This document shows positions 1 to 12,927 of a stretch of DNA of 64,000 bases, in pieces. Under the pieces are notes generated by a model, which did not search any database, was not told where the DNA came from, and saw nothing but the letters and a program-made list of their open reading frames with translations. The position numbers were made by a program, and so were the translations under genes. Within the stretch, counting starts at the first letter, position 1. Every line of letters begins with the position of its first letter. Source of the DNA: Antedon mediterranea (lineage: Eukaryota > Echinodermata > Crinoidea > Comatulida > Antedonidae); contig NC_092674.1 in the NCBI RefSeq assembly GCF_964355755.1, positions 16,993,001 to 17,057,000 of the forward strand. The letters run 5' to 3'.

Positions 1-505
1 CCGGAAGCTATTGGATTGTAGATATGAAATCATGTAAAAATTTTGCCAATCGGATGTTGTGACGTCATCATATGGCCAGTTAAATGAAAAAAGTCGTATT
101 TTCATCTTTTGCGTCATAGTTCATCACATTTAAAAGAGCGCGCATCTATATTTCACGTATTCAAATTTCTTCTACACGTTAATATGTTGTTGCTGAGATA
201 ATTTGCTTCCGAAATTGCTATCTTAGTGTTTCATTTTGATACCGTCGCCATGTTAAAAATTGGAATAAATGGCAGGTCCCATAATTTCACTTATTCTACG
301 CTGTATGTAATATGTATACATATTATACTATATATACTATATGACACAAAATTGACAGAATTAAGCACTAACAACATATCATATTCTTCAGTTCAGGTCA
401 TAATGCCATAATCTTTTTCTGTGTGCAATATTCCAACGTATGACGTGCACGTGACGTTTGTCGTGCGGATAACTAACTCGTCAAAGTGACGAGTTACATG
501 TCTAG
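1..505 (+). repeat. Array unit 0 (3' part only)
   Basis: This partial unit enters the window within the B subrepeat and ends with the terminal hairpin and CTAG at 502-505. The flanking GCGGATAAC and GTTATCCGC words can pair across the junction. Confidence 0.75.
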
Positions 506-2102
506 TTAGTTATCCGCATTGAGCGGATAACTCCTTGTAACTGTCCTGTTTCATCATCTTTTTTTTTTTTTTTTTCTGTATTCTTCTTTCTTTCTGTCAT
601 TTTTGTGTCTCGCGTAACTCAAAAACGTGTAAACATAACATTTCATTACTTTGTCAACATGTGGGCATTTACGTGAAATTGTGCACCTCCTATTTTTGAA
701 TGACGTCAGAGTTGCGCAACATGACTTACGCGCGTTTTTCCGAATTTCGCGTATTTAACATAGATCGAAAACCATATAACAATTTAAATTGAAACTGAAA
801 AAAAGTTTAAGTTATATCTTGCGCTAACTGACTATGGGGAAAAAATGGCATGTTCCACACGAAGTTACGCGCGCACGCGCGTTTAAAATTTCAAATTGCG
901 AAAAATCAATTTCTAATCAACTTTCTACGCGTTTCATGTCATTTTAAGCATGTAAAAAATTCCAACGCGCGCGCTTTTTTTTTACGCGCGTGGTGCGAAC
1001 GTAGCGTTGAAAACAATTTTTCTCTCGTGATTTATGTTTTCAAGCCTTTTATAGTAATTTTACCAACTTTGAAACAATTTCAACTTCAAATTACGTCATA
1101 CGGGCACGTCGAATTGGATAATTTATGTACGTTTTTGAGAAAAAAGTTCAAAAATTTGTCAAAATTATACCTTTTTTTAAACAATCATAGATTCTAAACT
1201 ACGAGGTGAACTTTGTTTAAATTACATATCCAGGAAGATGATAAGTTGTAGATAAGGAATCATGCATTGATATGGCAAACCGGACATTGTGACGTCATCG
1301 TATGGCCACGCGAATATAAAATATAGAATTTTTGTATCTTTCGTCATAGCGCATCTCATTTAATAGAGCGCCTCTCCACTTATCCGTTTTCAATTTTCAC
1401 CCCGATTTTGACATTGTCTAGGTCAATCACCTATCTTTCGCATGAGTTAAAAATATTTTAATTTTTATGACGTCATCATGTCTAAAAATGTAAATAACGT
1501 GGGTCACTTATATTTATCTTTACAGTAAATTTTAATCTGTTATAGCTCATCAGAATAAAATGTGATAATCACGATTAAAACGTTTTCTGGAAGCTATTGG
1601 ATTTTAGATACGAATTCATGTAAACATTTTGCCAATCGGATGTTGTGACGTCATCATATGGCCAGTTGAATAAAAAAAGACGTATTTTCATATTTTGCGT
1701 AATAGTTCATCACATTTAAAAGGGTGCGCATCTATATTTTACGTATTCAAATTTCTTCTACACGTTGATATGCTGTTCCTGAGATAATTTCCTTCTGAAA
1801 TTGCTATCTAAGTGTTTCATTTTGATACCGTCGCCATGTTAAAAATTGGAATAAATGGCGGGTCCCGTAATTCCACCTATTCTACACTGTATGTAATATG
1901 TATACAGATTATACTGTTTGCATGTATATACTATATGACACAAAATTGACAGAATTCAGCACTAACAGCATATCATATTCTTCAGTTCTTGTCATAATGC
2001 CATAATCTTTATCTGTGTGCAATATTCCAACGTATGACGTGCACGTGGCGTTTGTCGTGGTGCGGATAACTAACTCGTCAATGTGACGAGTTTCATGTCT
2101 AG
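506..2102 (+). repeat. Array unit 1, 1597 bp
   Basis: Full-length unit. It opens with hairpin AGTTATCCGC-loop-GCGGATAACT and a poly-T run, carries both A (around 1230-1560) and B (around 1590-1930) subrepeats, and ends with CTAG at 2099-2102. Confidence 0.75.
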
Positions 2103-3665
2103 TTAGTTATCCGCATTTAGCGGATAACTCCTTGTAACTGTCCTGTGTCTTTTTTGGCATTATTCTTCGATCTTTCTCCCTCACTTTTTGTGCAGAGCGT
2201 ATCTCTAAAATGGGTAAACATAACATTTCATAACTTTGTCAACATATGGGCATTTACGTGAAGTTGTGCACCTCCTATTTTTGAATGACGTCATAGTTAC
2301 GCAACGTGACTTACGCGTGATTTTATGATTTTTTTAAATTGATGATAGATTTAAAACCAAGTGTAATTTTGTTTTGACACTTTGTGAACATTTAAGTCAT
2401 ATCAAGGGCAAACTTTTTGTGCAAAAAAAATGGCATGTTTTACAAGAAGTTACGCGCGCACGCGCGTTTAAAATTTTAAAATGCGAAAAACCAATTTCTA
2501 ATCAACTTTCTACGCGTTTCTTGTCATTTTGAGCATGTCAAAAATTCCCACGCATGCGCAAATTTTTACGCGCGCGGTACCCACGTAGCGTTAAAAATAT
2601 ACTTTTTCCACGTGATTTATGTTTTTTCAGCCTTTTCTAGTAATTTTACCAACTTTTAAACAATTTAGACTTAAAATTACGTCATACGAGGACGCAGAAT
2701 TGGATAATTTGTGCGCGTTTTTGATGAAAAAGTTCAAAAATTCGTCAAAATCATGCCCTTTTTTAAACAGTCGTAGTTTCTAAACTAAACGGTGAAAGTT
2801 ATTTTTATTACATATTCTGGAAGTTGATGAGTTGTAGATATCGGTTCATGCTTTAATATGGCGAACCGAACATTGTGACGTCATCGTATGGCCACGCGAA
2901 TATAAAATATAGGATTTTTGTATCTTTCATCATAGCTCATCACATTTAATAGAGCGCATCTCCACTTATCTGTTTTTCATTTTTATCCCGATTTTTATAT
3001 TTTCTAGGTCAATCAACTATCAATCGCATGAGTTAAAAATATTTTAATTTTTATGACGTCATGATGTCTAAAAATGTAAATAACCTGGGTCACTTATTTT
3101 CATCTTTACAGTAAATTTCAATCTGTTATAGCTCGTCAGAATAAAACGTGATAATCATGATTAAAACATTTTGAGGAAGCTATTGGATTGCAGATACGAA
3201 TTCATGTAAACATTTTGCCAATTAGATGTTGTGACGTCATCATATGGCCAGTTAAATAAAAAAAGTCGTATTTTGATCTTTTGCATCATAGTTCATTACA
3301 TTTAAAAGAGCACGCATCAATATTTAACATATTCAAATTTCTTAAACACGTTAATATGTTGTTGCTGAGATAATTTCCTTCCGAAATTGCTACCTTAGTT
3401 TTTCATTTTGAAACCGTCAACATTAAAAATTGGAATAAATAGCGGGTCCCGTAATTTCACCTATTCTACACTGTATGTGATATGTATACAGATTATACTG
3501 TGTATGACACAAAATAACAGAATTCAGCAATAACAACATATCATATTCTTCAGTTCAGGTCATAATGCCATAATTTTTCTGTGTGCAATATTCCAACGTA
3601 TGACGTGCACGTGACGTTTGTCGTGCGGATAACTAACTCGTCAAAGTGACGAGTTTCATGTCTAG
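2103..3665 (+). repeat. Array unit 2, 1563 bp
   Basis: Full-length unit with a 5' AGTTATCCGC hairpin, A and B subrepeats (landmarks 2875 and 3231, 356 bp apart) and terminal CTAG at 3662-3665. Confidence 0.75.
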
Positions 3666-4949
3666 TTGGTTATCCGCAACTTAGTTGCAGGATAACCCAT
3701 GTGATTGTAAATATCTTTTTTTTTCATCTTCTTTGTTATTAGTTATCCGCTTAGTAGCGGATAACTCCTTGTAATCGTCCTGTTACTTTTTTTTTTAGTT
3801 ATCCGCATTTAGCGGATAACTCCTGTGTCTTTTTTTTTTTTTTCATTATTCTTCAGTCTTTCTCCCTCACTTTTTGTGCAGAGCGTATCTCTAAAATGGG
3901 TAAACATAACATTTCATAACTTTGTCAACATATATGCATTTACGTGAAGTTGTGCACCTCCTATTTTTGAATGACGTCATAGTTACGCAACGTGACTTAC
4001 GCGTGATTTTATGATTTTTTTAAATTGATCATAGATTTAAAACCAAGCGTAATTTTGTTTTTACATTTTGTGAAAATTTAAGTCATATCAAGGGCAAACT
4101 GTTTGTGCACAAAAAATTGCATGTTTTACAAGAAGTTACGCGCGCACGCGCGTTTGAAATTTTAAAGTGCGAAAAATTAATTTCTAATCAACTTTCTACG
4201 CGTTTCATGTCATTTTAAGCATGTAAAAAATTCCCACGCATGCGCAAATTTTTACGTGTGCGGTGCGCACGTAGCATTAAAAACATATATTTTTTGCGTG
4301 ATTTATGTTTTTCCAGCCTTTTCTAGTAATTTTACCAACTTTTAAACAATTTCGACTTAAAGTTACGTCATACGAGCACGTCGAATTGGACAATTTGCAC
4401 ACGTTTTTGATGAAAAAGTACAACAATTTGTCAAAATTATGCCTTTTTTTAAACAATCGTAATTTCTAAACTACACGGTCAACTTTTTGTGGATGACATA
4501 TTCTGGAAGTTGATGAGTTGTAGATATCGGATCATGTATTAATATGGCTAACCGGACATTTTAACGTCATCGTATGGCCACACGAATATAAAATTGAGGA
4601 TTTTTGTATCTTTCGTCATAGCTCATCACATTTAATAGAGCGCATCTCCACTTATACATTTTCCATTTTCACCCCGATTTTGATATTGTCTAGGTCAATC
4701 AACTATCTTTCGCATGAGTTAAAAATATTTTAATTGTTATGACGTCATCGTGCCTAAAAATTTAAATTACATGTGGCATTAATTTCATCTTTACAGTAAA
4801 TTTTAATCTGTTATAGCTCGTAAGAATAAAATGTGATAATCACGATTAAAACGTTTTCTGGAAGCGATTGGATTGTAGATACGAAATCATGTAAAAAATT
4901 TTCCAATCGGAACTAACTAACTCGTCAAAGTGACGAGTTTCATGTCTGG
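3666..4949 (+). repeat. Array unit 3, 1284 bp, B half deleted
   Basis: It starts with three successive hairpin modules (3667-3815). Near 4910 the sequence jumps from CCAATCGGA in the B subrepeat directly to the terminal ACTAACTCGTC, so most of B is missing. The terminal tetranucleotide is CTGG (4946-4949) instead of CTAG. Confidence 0.7.
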
Positions 4950-4997
4950 TTTTTTAGTTATCCGCTTAGTAGCGGATAACTCCTTGTAATCGTCCTG

Positions 4998-5033
<36 letters not shown>

Positions 5034-6813
5034 CTTATTTCTTTCTCCCTCATTTTTGTGCCTCACGTATCTCAAAAACTTGTAAACATAACATTTCATA
5101 ACTTTGTCAACATATGGGCATTTACGTGAAGTTGTGCACCTCCTATTTTTGAATGACGTCAGAGTTGCGCAACGTGACTTACGTGCGATTTTATGATTTT
5201 TTATGATTGATCATAGACTAAAAACCAAGCATAAATTTGTTTTGAGACTTTGTGAAAATTTAAGTCATATCAAGGGCAAACTTTTTGTGGATTAAAAATG
5301 CCATGTTTTACAAGACGTTACGCGCGCACGCGCATTTCTCCTCTATTTTTGTATCTCGCGTATCTCAAAAACGTGTAAACATAACATTTCATAACTTTGT
5401 CAACATATGGGCATTCACGTGAAGTTGTGCACCTCCTATTGTGAATGACGTCAGAAATGCGCAACGTGACTTACGCACGATTTTATGAATTTCGCGTATT
5501 TAACATAGATTTAAAACCATATAACAATTTAAATTGAAACTTAGCAAAACTTTAATTTATATCATGCGCTAACTTTTTGTGGAAAAAAATTGCGTGTTTT
5601 ACACAAAGTTACGCGCGCACGCGCATTTAAAATTCAAAATGCGCAAAATTAATTTTTAATCAACTTTCTACGCTGATCATGACATTTTGACCATGTCAAA
5701 ATTTCCCACGCGCGCGAACAATTTTATGCGCGTGGTGCGCACGTAGCGCTAAAAGTATTTTTTTAAAATTGAATTATGTTTTTCCAGCCTTTTATAGTAA
5801 TTTTACAAATTTTAAAACAATTTCGACTTACAATTACGTCATACGGGCACGTTGAATTGGATACTTTACGTGCGTTTTTGATGAAAAAGTTCAAAAATTT
5901 GTCAAAATTATGCCTTTTTTTAAACAGTCATAGATTCTAAACAACGAGGTGAACTTTTTTTAAATTACATATTCTGGAAGTTGATGAGTTGTAGAAATCG
6001 GATCATGAATCAATATGGCTAACCGGACATTGTGACGTCATCGTATGGCCACACGAATGTAAAATATAGGATTTTTGTCTTTTTCGTTATTGCTCATCAT
6101 ATTCAATGGAGCGCATCACGCCTATCTGTATTCCTTTTTCTCTGAGATTTTAATTTTGTCTAGGTCAATCAACTATCTTACGCATGAGTTAAAAATATTT
6201 TAATTTTTATGACGTCACCATGCCTAAAAATTTTAATTAACAGCGTCATTAATTTCATCTTTACAGTAAATTTTAATCTGTTATAGCTCGTAAGAATAAA
6301 ATGTGATAATCACGATTAAAACGTTTTCAGGAAGCTATGGGATTGTAGATACGAAATCATGTGAACTTTTCGCCAATCAGATGTTGTGACGTCATCATAT
6401 GGCCAGTTAAATAAACAAAGTCATATTTTCATCTTTTGCGTCATAGTTCTTTACATTTAAAAAAGCGCGCATTAATATTTCACGTATTCAAATTTCTTCT
6501 AAACGTTAATATGTTGTTGCTGAGATAATTTTCTTCCGAAATTACTACTGTACCTTCGCGTTTCCTTTTGAAAATTAAAATAAAATACGGGTCCCGTAAT
6601 TTCACCTATTTTACACTGTTTGTGACATGTATACAGATTATACTGTGTATACTATATGACAGAAAATATACAGCATTCAGCACTAACAACATATCATATT
6701 CTTCAGTTCAGGTCATAATGACATAATCTTTTCGGTGTGCAATATTCCAACGTATGACGTGCACGTGGCGTTTGTCGTGCGGATAACTAACTCGTCAAAG
6801 TGACGAGTTTCAT
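4950..6813 (+). repeat. Array unit 4, composite of two unit starts
   Basis: After a hairpin and a long poly-T, the first unit proceeds only to about 5338. There a second unit start (TCTATTTTTGTATCTCGCG) begins without a CTAG and continues to the terminal hairpin at about 6790-6810. The last bases of the terminus (GTCTAG) are missing before the next hairpin module. Confidence 0.65.
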
Positions 6814-8357
6814 TGGTTATCCGCAACGAAGTTGCAGGATAACCTCTTGTGATTGTACGAAATCATTCTGTATGATTTTTGTGTAACGCTTTTCTCTAAA
6901 ACTCGCAAACATAACATTTCGGTAACTATCTTAACATATTGACATTTACGTAACGTCGTCAAGCGAAGCTTTTCATGACGTTTACAATTGCGCAACGTGA
7001 CTTACGCGCGATTTAACGATTTTGTCGTATTTAACATAGCTCGACCACCAAATAACATTTCAACTTGAAACTTTGCAAAAGTTTAATTTATATCATGCGC
7101 TAACTTTCTGTTGAAAAAAAATTCCGTGTTTTACACAAAGTTACGCGCGCACGCGCATTTAAAATTTCAAAATGCGCAAAATTAATTTCTAATCAACTTT
7201 CTACGCGTTTCATGTCGTTTTAAGCATGTCAAAAATTCCCACGCGTGCGCACATTTTTACGTGTGCGGTGCGCACGTAGCATGGAAAACGTATTTTTTCG
7301 CGTGATTTATGTTTTTCCAGCTTTTTCTAGTAATTTTACCAAATTTTAAACAATTTCGACTTAAAGATACGTCATACGAGCACGTCGAATTGGACAATTT
7401 GCGCGCGTTTTTTATGAAAAGGTTAAAAAATTCGTTTAAAATATGCCGTTTTTTAAACAGTCGTAATTTCTAAACTAGACGGTCAAATTTTTGTGGATGA
7501 CATATTCTAGAAGTAGATGAGTTGTAGATATCGGATCAGGTATTAATATGGCTAACCGGACATTGTGACGTCATCGTATGGCCACGCGAATATAAAATTT
7601 AGGATTTTTGTATCTTTCGTCATAGCTCATCACATTGAATAGAGCGCATCTCCACTTATCCGTTTTCCATTTTCACCCCGATTTTGATATTGTCTAGGTC
7701 AATCAACTATCTTTCGCATGAGTTAAAAAATATTTAATTTTTTTGACGTCATCATGCCTAAAAATTTAAATCACGTGTGGCATCAATTTCATCTTTACAG
7801 TAAATTTTAATCTGTTATAGCTCGTAAAAATAAAATATGATAATCACGATTAAAACTTTTTCTGGAAGCTATTGGATTGTAGATACGAAATTATGTAAAA
7901 ATGTTGCCAATCGGATGTTGTGACGTCATCCTATGGCCAGTTAAATAAAAAAGGTCGTATTTTCATCTTTTGCGTCATAATTCATTACATTTAAAAGAGC
8001 GAGCATCAATATTTCACGTATTCAAATTTCTCCTACACGCTAATACGTTGTTGCTGAGATAATTTCCTTTCGGAATTGCTACCTTCGCGTTTCATTTTAA
8101 AACCGTCAACATGTTAAAAATTGCAATAAATACCGGGTCCCGTAATTTCACCTATTCTACACTGTATGTGATATGGATACAGATTATACTGTGTATACTA
8201 TATATGAATTTAAATAATAAAATTCAGCAATAACAACATATCATATTCTTCAGTTCAGGTCATAATGCCAACGTGAACACTTCCTTTTGTCCTCAACCTA
8301 TCTCCTTAATGTTAATGTTGCACCACTTGCGCGGCGGATAACCAAACTCGTCAAAGT
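6814..8357 (+). repeat. Array unit 5, near-identical to unit 6
   Basis: It starts with hairpin GGTTATCCGCAAC/GTTGCAGGATAACC. From about 6838 it is almost identical to the next unit at an offset of roughly 1520 bp. It ends in a chimeric junction: the 3' palindrome is cut after CTCGTCAAAGT and fused to GCAGGATAACC of the next 5' hairpin, with no CTAG. Confidence 0.7.
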
Positions 8358-9900
8358 GCAGGATAACCTCTTGTGATTGTACGAAATCATTCTGTATGAT
8401 GTTTGTGTAACGCTTTTCTCTAAAACTCGCAAACATAACATTTCGGTAACTATCTTAACATATTGACATTTACGTAACGTCGTCAAGCGAAGCTTTTCAT
8501 GACGTTTACAATTGCGCAACGTGACTTACGCGCGATTTAACGATTTTGTCGTATTTAACATAGCTCGACCACCAAATAACATTTCAACTTGAAACTTTGC
8601 AAAAGTTTAATTTATATCATGCGCTAACTTTCTGTTGAAAAAAAATTCCGTGTTTTACACAAAGTTACGCGCGCACGCGCATTTAAAATTTCAAAATGGG
8701 CAAAATTAATTTCTAATCAACTTTCTACGCGTTTCATGTCGTTTTAAGCATGTCAAAAATTCCCACGCGTGCGCACATTTTTACGTGTGCGGTGCGCACG
8801 TAGCATTGAAAACGTATTTTTTTCGCGTGATTTATTTTTTTCCAGCTTTTTCTAGTAATTTTACCAAATTTTAAACAATTTCGACTTAAAGATACGTCAT
8901 ACGAGCACGTCGAATTGGACAATTTGCGCGCGTTTTTTATGAAAAGGTTAAAAAATTCGTTTAAAATATGCCGTTTTTTAAACAGTCGTAATTTCTAAAC
9001 TAGACGGTCAAATTTTTGTGGATGACATATTCTAGAAGTAGATGAGTTGTAGATATCGGATCAGGTATTAATATGGCTAACCGGACATTGTGACGTCATC
9101 GTATGGCCACGCGAATATAAAATTTAGGATTTTTGTATCTTTCGTCATAGCTCATCACATTGAATAGAGCGCATCTCCACTTATCCGTTTTCCATTTTCA
9201 CCCCGATTTTGATATTGTCTAGGTCAATCAACTATCTTTCGCATGAGTTAAAAAATATTTAATTTTTTTGACGTCATCATGCCTAAAAATTTAAATCACG
9301 TGTGGCATCAATTTCATCTTTACAGTAAATTTTAATCTGTTATAGCTCGTAAAAATAAAATGTGATAATCACGATTAAAACTTTTTCTGGAAGCTATTGG
9401 ATTGTAGATACGAAATTATGTAAAAATGTTGCCAATCGGATGTTGTGACGTCATCATATGGCCAGTTTAATAAAAAAGGTCGTATTTTCATCTTTTGCGT
9501 CATAATTCATTACATTTAAAAGAGCGCGCATCAATATTTCACGTATTCAAATTTCTCCTACACGCTAATACGTTGTTGCTGAGATAATTTCCTTTCGGAA
9601 TTGCTACCTTCGCGTTTCATTTTAAAACCGTCAACATGTTAAAAATTGCAATAAATACCGGGTCCCGTAATTTCACCTATTCTACACTGTATGTGATATG
9701 GATACAGATTATACTGTGTATACTATATATGAATTTAAATAATAAAATTCAGCAATAACAACATATCATATTCTTCAGTTCAGGTCATAATGCCAACGTG
9801 AACACTTCCTTTTGTCCTCAACCTATCTCCTTAATGTTAATGTTGCACCACTTGCGCGGCGGATAACCAAACTCGTCAAAGTGACGAGTTACATGTCTAG
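8358..9900 (+). repeat. Array unit 6, near-identical to unit 5
   Basis: Begins at the chimeric junction, contains A and B subrepeats (B landmark 9445, exactly 1525 bp after that of unit 5) and ends with CTAG at 9897-9900. Confidence 0.7.
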
Positions 9901-11415
9901 TTCTTATTTCTTTCTCCCCCATTTTTGTGTCTCACGTATCTCAAAAACTTGTAAACATAACATTTCATAACTTTGTCAACATATGGGCATATACGTGAAG
10001 TTGTGCACCTCCTATTTTAGAATGACGTCAGAGTTGCGCAACGTGACTTACGCACGATTTTATGATTTTTTATGATTGACCATAGATTAAAAACCAAGCG
10101 TAATTTTGTTTTGACACTTTATGAAAATTTAAGTCATATCAAGTGCAAATTTTCTATGGATTAAAAATGGCATGTTTTACAAGAAGTTACGCGCGCACGC
10201 GCATTTAAAATTTCAAAATGCGCAAAATTAATTTCTAATCAACTTTCTACGCTGATCATGACATTTTGAGCATGTCAAAAATTCCCACGCGCGCGAAAAA
10301 ATTTACGCGTAAGGGGCGCACGGAGTATGAAAACCATGTTTTTTTTTCTTGAATTTTGAGTGTCCAGCCTTTCGTAGTCATTTTAAACAAGATTGACATC
10401 ATTTCAAGTTAAAATGACGTCATACGTACACGTTGATTTAGACCATTTGCATGCGTTTTAGTTGCAAAAGTGACAAAATATTGTCAAAATTATGCCTATT
10501 TTGAATCTATTATAGCTCGTCAGGATCAAAGGTGACCCCAATTTGTTTTAACTTATTATGCAAGAAGATAAATTGTAGATATAAATTCATGCAGAATTTT
10601 TACCTCTCGGAAGTTATGACGTCATCGTATGGCCACACGAATGTAAAAAATAGGATTTTTGTCTCTTTCGTTATTGCTCACCACATTCAATGGACCGCAT
10701 CACGCTTATCCGTTTTCCATTTTCACCCCGATTTTGATATTGTCTAGGTCAATCAACTATCTTTCGCATGAGTTAAAAATATTTTAATTTTTATGACGTC
10801 ATCATGCCAAAAAAATTCAATTACGTGTAGCATTAATTCCATCTTTACAGTAAATTTTAATCTGTTATAGCTCGTAAGAATAAAATGTGATAATAACGAT
10901 TAAAACGTTTTCTAGTAGCTATTAGATTGTAGATAGGAAATCATGTGAAAATTTTGCCAATCGGATGTTGTGACGTCATCATATGACCAGTTAAATAAAA
11001 AAGTCGTATTTTCATCTTTTGCGTCATAATTCATTACATTTCAAAAAGCGCGCATCAATATTTTACGTATTTAAATTTTTTCTACACGTTAATATGTTGT
11101 TGCCGAGATAATTTCCTTCTGAAATTGCTATCTTAGTGTTTCATTTTGATACCGTCACCATGTTAAAAATTGGAATAAATGGCGGGTCCAGTCATTTCAC
11201 CTATTCTACACTGTATGTAATATGTATACAGATTATACTGTGTATACTATATGACACAAAATAACAGAATTCAGCAATAACAACATATCATATTCTTCAG
11301 GTCAGGTCATAAATGCCATAATCTTTTTCTGTGTGCAATATTCCAACGTATAAAGTGCACGTGGCGTTTGTGGTGCGGATAACTAACTCGTCAAAGTGAC
11401 GAGTTACATGTCTAG
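9901..11415 (+). repeat. Array unit 7, 1515 bp, variant subtype
   Basis: Starts directly with TTCTTATTTC rather than a hairpin. Its A region (10360-10620) follows a variant sequence shared with unit 8 (for example CTATTATAGCTCGTCAGGATC). CTAG lies at 11412-11415. Confidence 0.7.
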
Positions 11416-12927
11416 TTCTTCTTTCTTTCCCGGATTTTTGTGACCAGCATATCTCTATTGCTTGTTACTATATCATATATATAACTTTTTCATCATATGG
11501 ACATTTACCTGAAGTTGTGCACCTCCATATTTTGAATGACGTCAGAGTTGCGCAACGTGACTTACGCGCGATTTTATGAATTTCAATGATTGTTCATAGA
11601 TTATAAACCAAAAGTCATTTTGTTTTGACACTTAGTGAAAATTTAAGTCATATCAAGGGCAAACTTTCTATGGATTAAAAATGACATGTTTCACAAGAAG
11701 TTAAGCGCGCACGCGCATTTAAAGTTTCAAAATGCGCAAAATTAATTTCTAATCAACTTTCTACGCTGATCATGACATTTTGAGCATGTCAAAAATTCCC
11801 GCGCGCGCAAACAAATTTACGCGTATGGTGCGCACGGAGCATGAAAATCATGTTTTTTCTCTTGAATTATGATTTTCCAGCCTTTCCTAGTCATTTTAAA
11901 AAAGATTGACATCATTTCTAATTAAAATGACGTCATACGAACACGTTGATTTAGACAATTTGCGCGCATTTTAGTTGAAAAAGTTACAAAATAATGTCAA
12001 AATTATGCCTACTTTGAATCTATTATAGCTCCTCAGGATCAACCGTTACCCCCAATTTTTTTAATTTAATATGTAAGCAGATATGTTGTAGATATGAATT
12101 CATGCAGAATCTTTATCCCTCGGATGTTATGATGTCATCGTATGGCCACACGAATGTAAAATATTGGATTTTTGACTGTTTCGTTATTGCTCATTACATT
12201 AAATAGAGCGCATATCGCTTATACGTATTCCATTTCCTCATATATTTAATACTGTCTAGGTCAATCAACTATCTTTCGCATGAGTTAAAAATATTTTAAT
12301 TTTTATGACGTCATCATGTCTAAAAATGTAAATAATGTGGGTCACTTATTTTTATCTTTACAGTAAATTTCAATCGGTTATAGCTCGTCAGAATTATAAG
12401 TGATAATCATGATTAAAACGTTTTCTGGAAGCTATTGGATTGTAGATACGAATTCATGTGAATATTTTGCCAATCAGATGTTGTGATGTCATCATATGGC
12501 CAGTTAAATTCAAAAAGTCATATTTTCATCTCTTGCGTAAAAGTTCATTGCGTTTAAAGGAGAGCGCATCTCACTTTCACGTGCCCAAAATTCTTAAAAT
12601 TTGTATTAATGTAATTATTTAGATAATTATCTTCTAAAATTGTTATCTTTATATGCCAATTTGATGACGTCATCGTGTTAATAATTGGATTTAAAAGATG
12701 GGTCTCGTAATTTCGTCTATTCTACACTGTATATAACATACAGTGTATTCTGTAAACACTGTAATATGCTGTATGCTACAAAATAGGTACAATTCAGCAC
12801 TGTAAACATTCTTAATTCATGTCATAGGATGGTATAATAATTGTCGAAGTTCATATAGTTTAAAGTATGTGCATGTTGCGTTTGCGCGGATAACCCGAAC
12901 TCGTCAAAGTGACGAGTTCAAATCTAG
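11416..12927 (+). repeat. Array unit 8, 1512 bp, variant subtype
   Basis: Shares the variant A region with unit 7. Its B subrepeat keeps a TGACGTCA at about 12664, where most other B copies have decayed to ACCGTC. CTAG lies at 12924-12927. Confidence 0.7.

Noticed and set aside
505-540. GAGCGGATAAC resembles the core of the bacterial lac operator
   Set aside because: The match is 11 bases of a palindromic junction hairpin that varies from unit to unit. The context is eukaryotic, so it is chance and not vector sequence.
226-1197. Short open frames within the array (such as 226-411, 850-1197, 6810-6995, 16601-16819, 23703-23918)
   Set aside because: They lie inside repeat units, recur with the unit, overlap the terminal hairpins and show no domain. 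Their similarity to each other comes from the repeat.
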